From: CBDHFN01 sp965262605
GTDB lineage: Bacteria > Pseudomonadota > Alphaproteobacteria > JASGCL01
Direction: 5' to 3'
Length of the DNA stretch: 64,000 nucleotides
Assembly (NCBI GenBank): GCA_965262605.1
Contig: CBDHFN010000001.1
Coordinates: forward strand, 124,001-188,000
Positions 62,595 through 64,000 of this stretch are shown here, one piece after another (positions within the stretch are counted from its first letter, which is position 1; each line of letters begins with the position of its first letter). A program made the translations under genes and the position numbers. The notes under the pieces are model-generated. The model did not search any database. It had not been told where the DNA came from and saw only the letters and a program-made list of their open reading frames with translations.

Positions 62595-63449
62595 ATGAAA
62601 AAATTAATTATATTGGCGCTTATCAGTGGTGTATTGGTTGCGTGTAAATCGGGTGAAGACGCGACAAGTTCAAAACTTTCCACGATTAATTATTTGATTA
62701 ATGGTGATTTAGATTATTCTATCGCCGATGGCAAGCCACCGGTGCGTGCGGGCAAAGAATCAAAGAAAATTGAAATACGCATGGGTGATTGCAATGAATT
62801 ACCCTTAATTATGCCGTGTGATGTTGATACGGATAGGAATCAAATTTTGCTTACTCCAAATTTAAATAACAAAGACACGACTTGGATTGGTTTTAGCGTG
62901 TTCGTTCCCAAGCAATTTCGCTCTTACCCAAAATTGCCGGTGATAATTGCCGAAATTGATCAATTTTATTTGGAAAAAAATATGAAATTTGGGCAAATTA
63001 TAGAATCGCGCCCGCCTTTATTCAGGTTTAATATTGTTGATGAAAGATTTTTTATTGATTATCACCAATTATCAGGCAATAGCTTGGGATTTGGCGATAA
63101 AACTAACGAATTTCCAATTTCAAATTTAGATAAATTGCGCGACCGCTGGACTGATTTTATGATTGAAATAAATACGGGGACAAAGCCATATTTGAAATTA
63201 TATGCGAATGGTAATTTAAAATTTGAATCAAATAAGAATTTAACCCAATTTCGCCCCGCAAAAGATTACCATTTTCGCTATGGCTTAGCGCGCAATATCA
63301 AATTTGCTAAATTAACTAAAGACCCTTATATAAGCGATGGTAATTTGCGCAATCGCTATCGGCAGTTAATTTATTTTGACGAAGTTCGCATGGGTTCAAG
63401 CCGAAGTGAAGTAGAAATTGCTGGCGATAAATTAACGCCACTAGATTAA
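62595..63449 (+). CDS. Lipoprotein resembling polysaccharide lyases
   Basis: The 284-residue precursor has a lipoprotein signal MKKLIILALISGVLVACKSG with lipobox VLVAC; GGAGG stands seven bases before the ATG. The mature part has strands like those of heparin-lyase-I-type folds: TWIGFSVFVPKQFRSYP, PLFRFNIVDERFFIDYHQ, DRWTDFMIEINTGTKPYLKL, HFRYGLARN and LIYFDEVRMG. Enzyme activity is unproven; a carbohydrate-binding role is equally possible. It follows birA by 18 bases. Confidence 0.6.
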   Translation: MKKLIILALISGVLVACKSGEDATSSKLSTINYLINGDLDYSIADGKPPVRAGKESKKIEIRMGDCNELPLIMPCDVDTDRNQILLTPNLNNKDTTWIGFSVFVPKQFRSYPKLPVIIAEIDQFYLEKNMKFGQIIESRPPLFRFNIVDERFFIDYHQLSGNSLGFGDKTNEFPISNLDKLRDRWTDFMIEINTGTKPYLKLYANGNLKFESNKNLTQFRPAKDYHFRYGLARNIKFAKLTKDPYISDGNLRNRYRQLIYFDEVRMGSSRSEVEIAGDKLTPLD

Positions 63450-64000
63450 AAAAATTTTAATTGGTGAATGGGAACGACCCACATTATCGCAACTAAAACA
63501 AAAATTAATAACGAAACATACCCATTAAAAAAAGCAATCGGAATGGCGGCTAAATGGCAAATCACGGAAATATATAATTTGCGCTTTTCGCGGTGGTAAA
63601 AATCACTGGCGGCATCTTCAAATTCATTAGTTTTATTAATCATTAAAAATAATATAACATACGCCAAGGAACTTATCGTTAAAATGCCATCATAAAATAA
63701 AATACTTATAAAATCTAAATTATACGAAATTAATAATTTTGTGCCATATGGAATTAACGACAAAACCAATAATAAAAATAAATTCGCCCATAAAATTGGC
63801 GGATTAACTGCGCGGGTAATATGCAATAAATGATGATGATTCACCCAAAAAACGCCAATAATAATGAAGCTGATGATATAGCTGAATAATTGTTGCAAAA
63901 CTAAGCCGACCGCCTGCCAATCATAGCTTGTCGGTAATTTCAATTCCAAAACAACGATGGTAATAATGATAGCAATTACCCCATCGCTGAACGCTTCTAA
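63446..64000 (-). CDS. TMEM175-like potassium channel, 5' end outside the window
   Basis: The frame runs off the right edge. At the edge it reads LEAFSDGVIAIIITIVVLEL, the FSDG signature of the TMEM175/DUF1211 family, followed by further membrane segments (SYIISFIIIGVFWVNHHHLL, ILWANLFLLLVLSLIPYGT and others). At least 184 residues are visible. It converges with the lipoprotein gene, the ends overlapping by four bases. Confidence 0.85.
   Translation of the reverse strand, partial: LEAFSDGVIAIIITIVVLELKLPTSYDWQAVGLVLQQLFSYIISFIIIGVFWVNHHHLLHITRAVNPPILWANLFLLLVLSLIPYGTKLLISYNLDFISILFYDGILTISSLAYVILFLMINKTNEFEDAASDFYHREKRKLYISVICHLAAIPIAFFNGYVSLLIFVLVAIMWVVPIHQLKFF

Overview
The window is AT-rich and reads as a low-GC alphaproteobacterial chromosome. 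The main support is the metK-trmB gene pair at the right edge, a common alphaproteobacterial order, together with VirB/VirD4-type conjugation genes. The genetic code looks standard, because TGA serves as a stop. I cannot place the organism below class level.

Layout. Positions 1-605 hold an AT-rich array of ATAAC-type repeats. Positions 606-35144 look like a complete integrative conjugative element (ICE) of about 34.5 kb, bounded by two near-identical 95-bp direct repeats. Each repeat contains an IncP/Ti-like nic motif and is probably an oriT. Inside the ICE are a solitary MazF/PemK toxin, a MOBP relaxase with a MobC-like partner, an ArdC-type anti-restriction protein, a type I Zorya defence operon (zorABCD), a TraC-like primase, VirD4, VirB11 to VirB2, a TraM/TraL/TraK-like set, a replication-initiator-like gene, a small HTH protein, a large serine integrase and a second AT-rich array of TTGTAA-type repeats.

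Positions 35145-58715 form a second mosaic island built on wreckage of related ICEs. Remnants of the small ardC-side gene, mazF, primase, virB8 and relaxase are recognisable. Between them sit three more defence modules: a four-gene SNF2 helicase / adenine methyltransferase / Fic / type III Res-like operon, a Gabija pair (gajA-gajB), and a RADAR pair (rdrA-rdrB) preceded by a pentapeptide-repeat membrane protein. Zorya and Gabija occupy the same cargo slot in two copies of the ICE backbone: both have the same divergent promoter region on the left and the same primase 3' end on the right.

Positions 58781-64000 are ordinary chromosome: trmB, metK, an HU gene, a glutathione S-transferase-like gene, birA, a lipoprotein resembling polysaccharide lyases, and a TMEM175-like channel cut by the window edge.

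How it fits together: the relaxosome proteins and TraK would act at the oriT repeats, VirD4 and the VirB channel would export the strand, and the primase and ArdC protein would protect and convert it in the recipient. The cargo slots supply phage defence. The most unusual points are the duplicated oriT, the swapped defence slot, a tandem duplication between virB5 and virB6 carrying two divergent exported proteins on the opposite strand, and the Fic-containing restriction-like operon.
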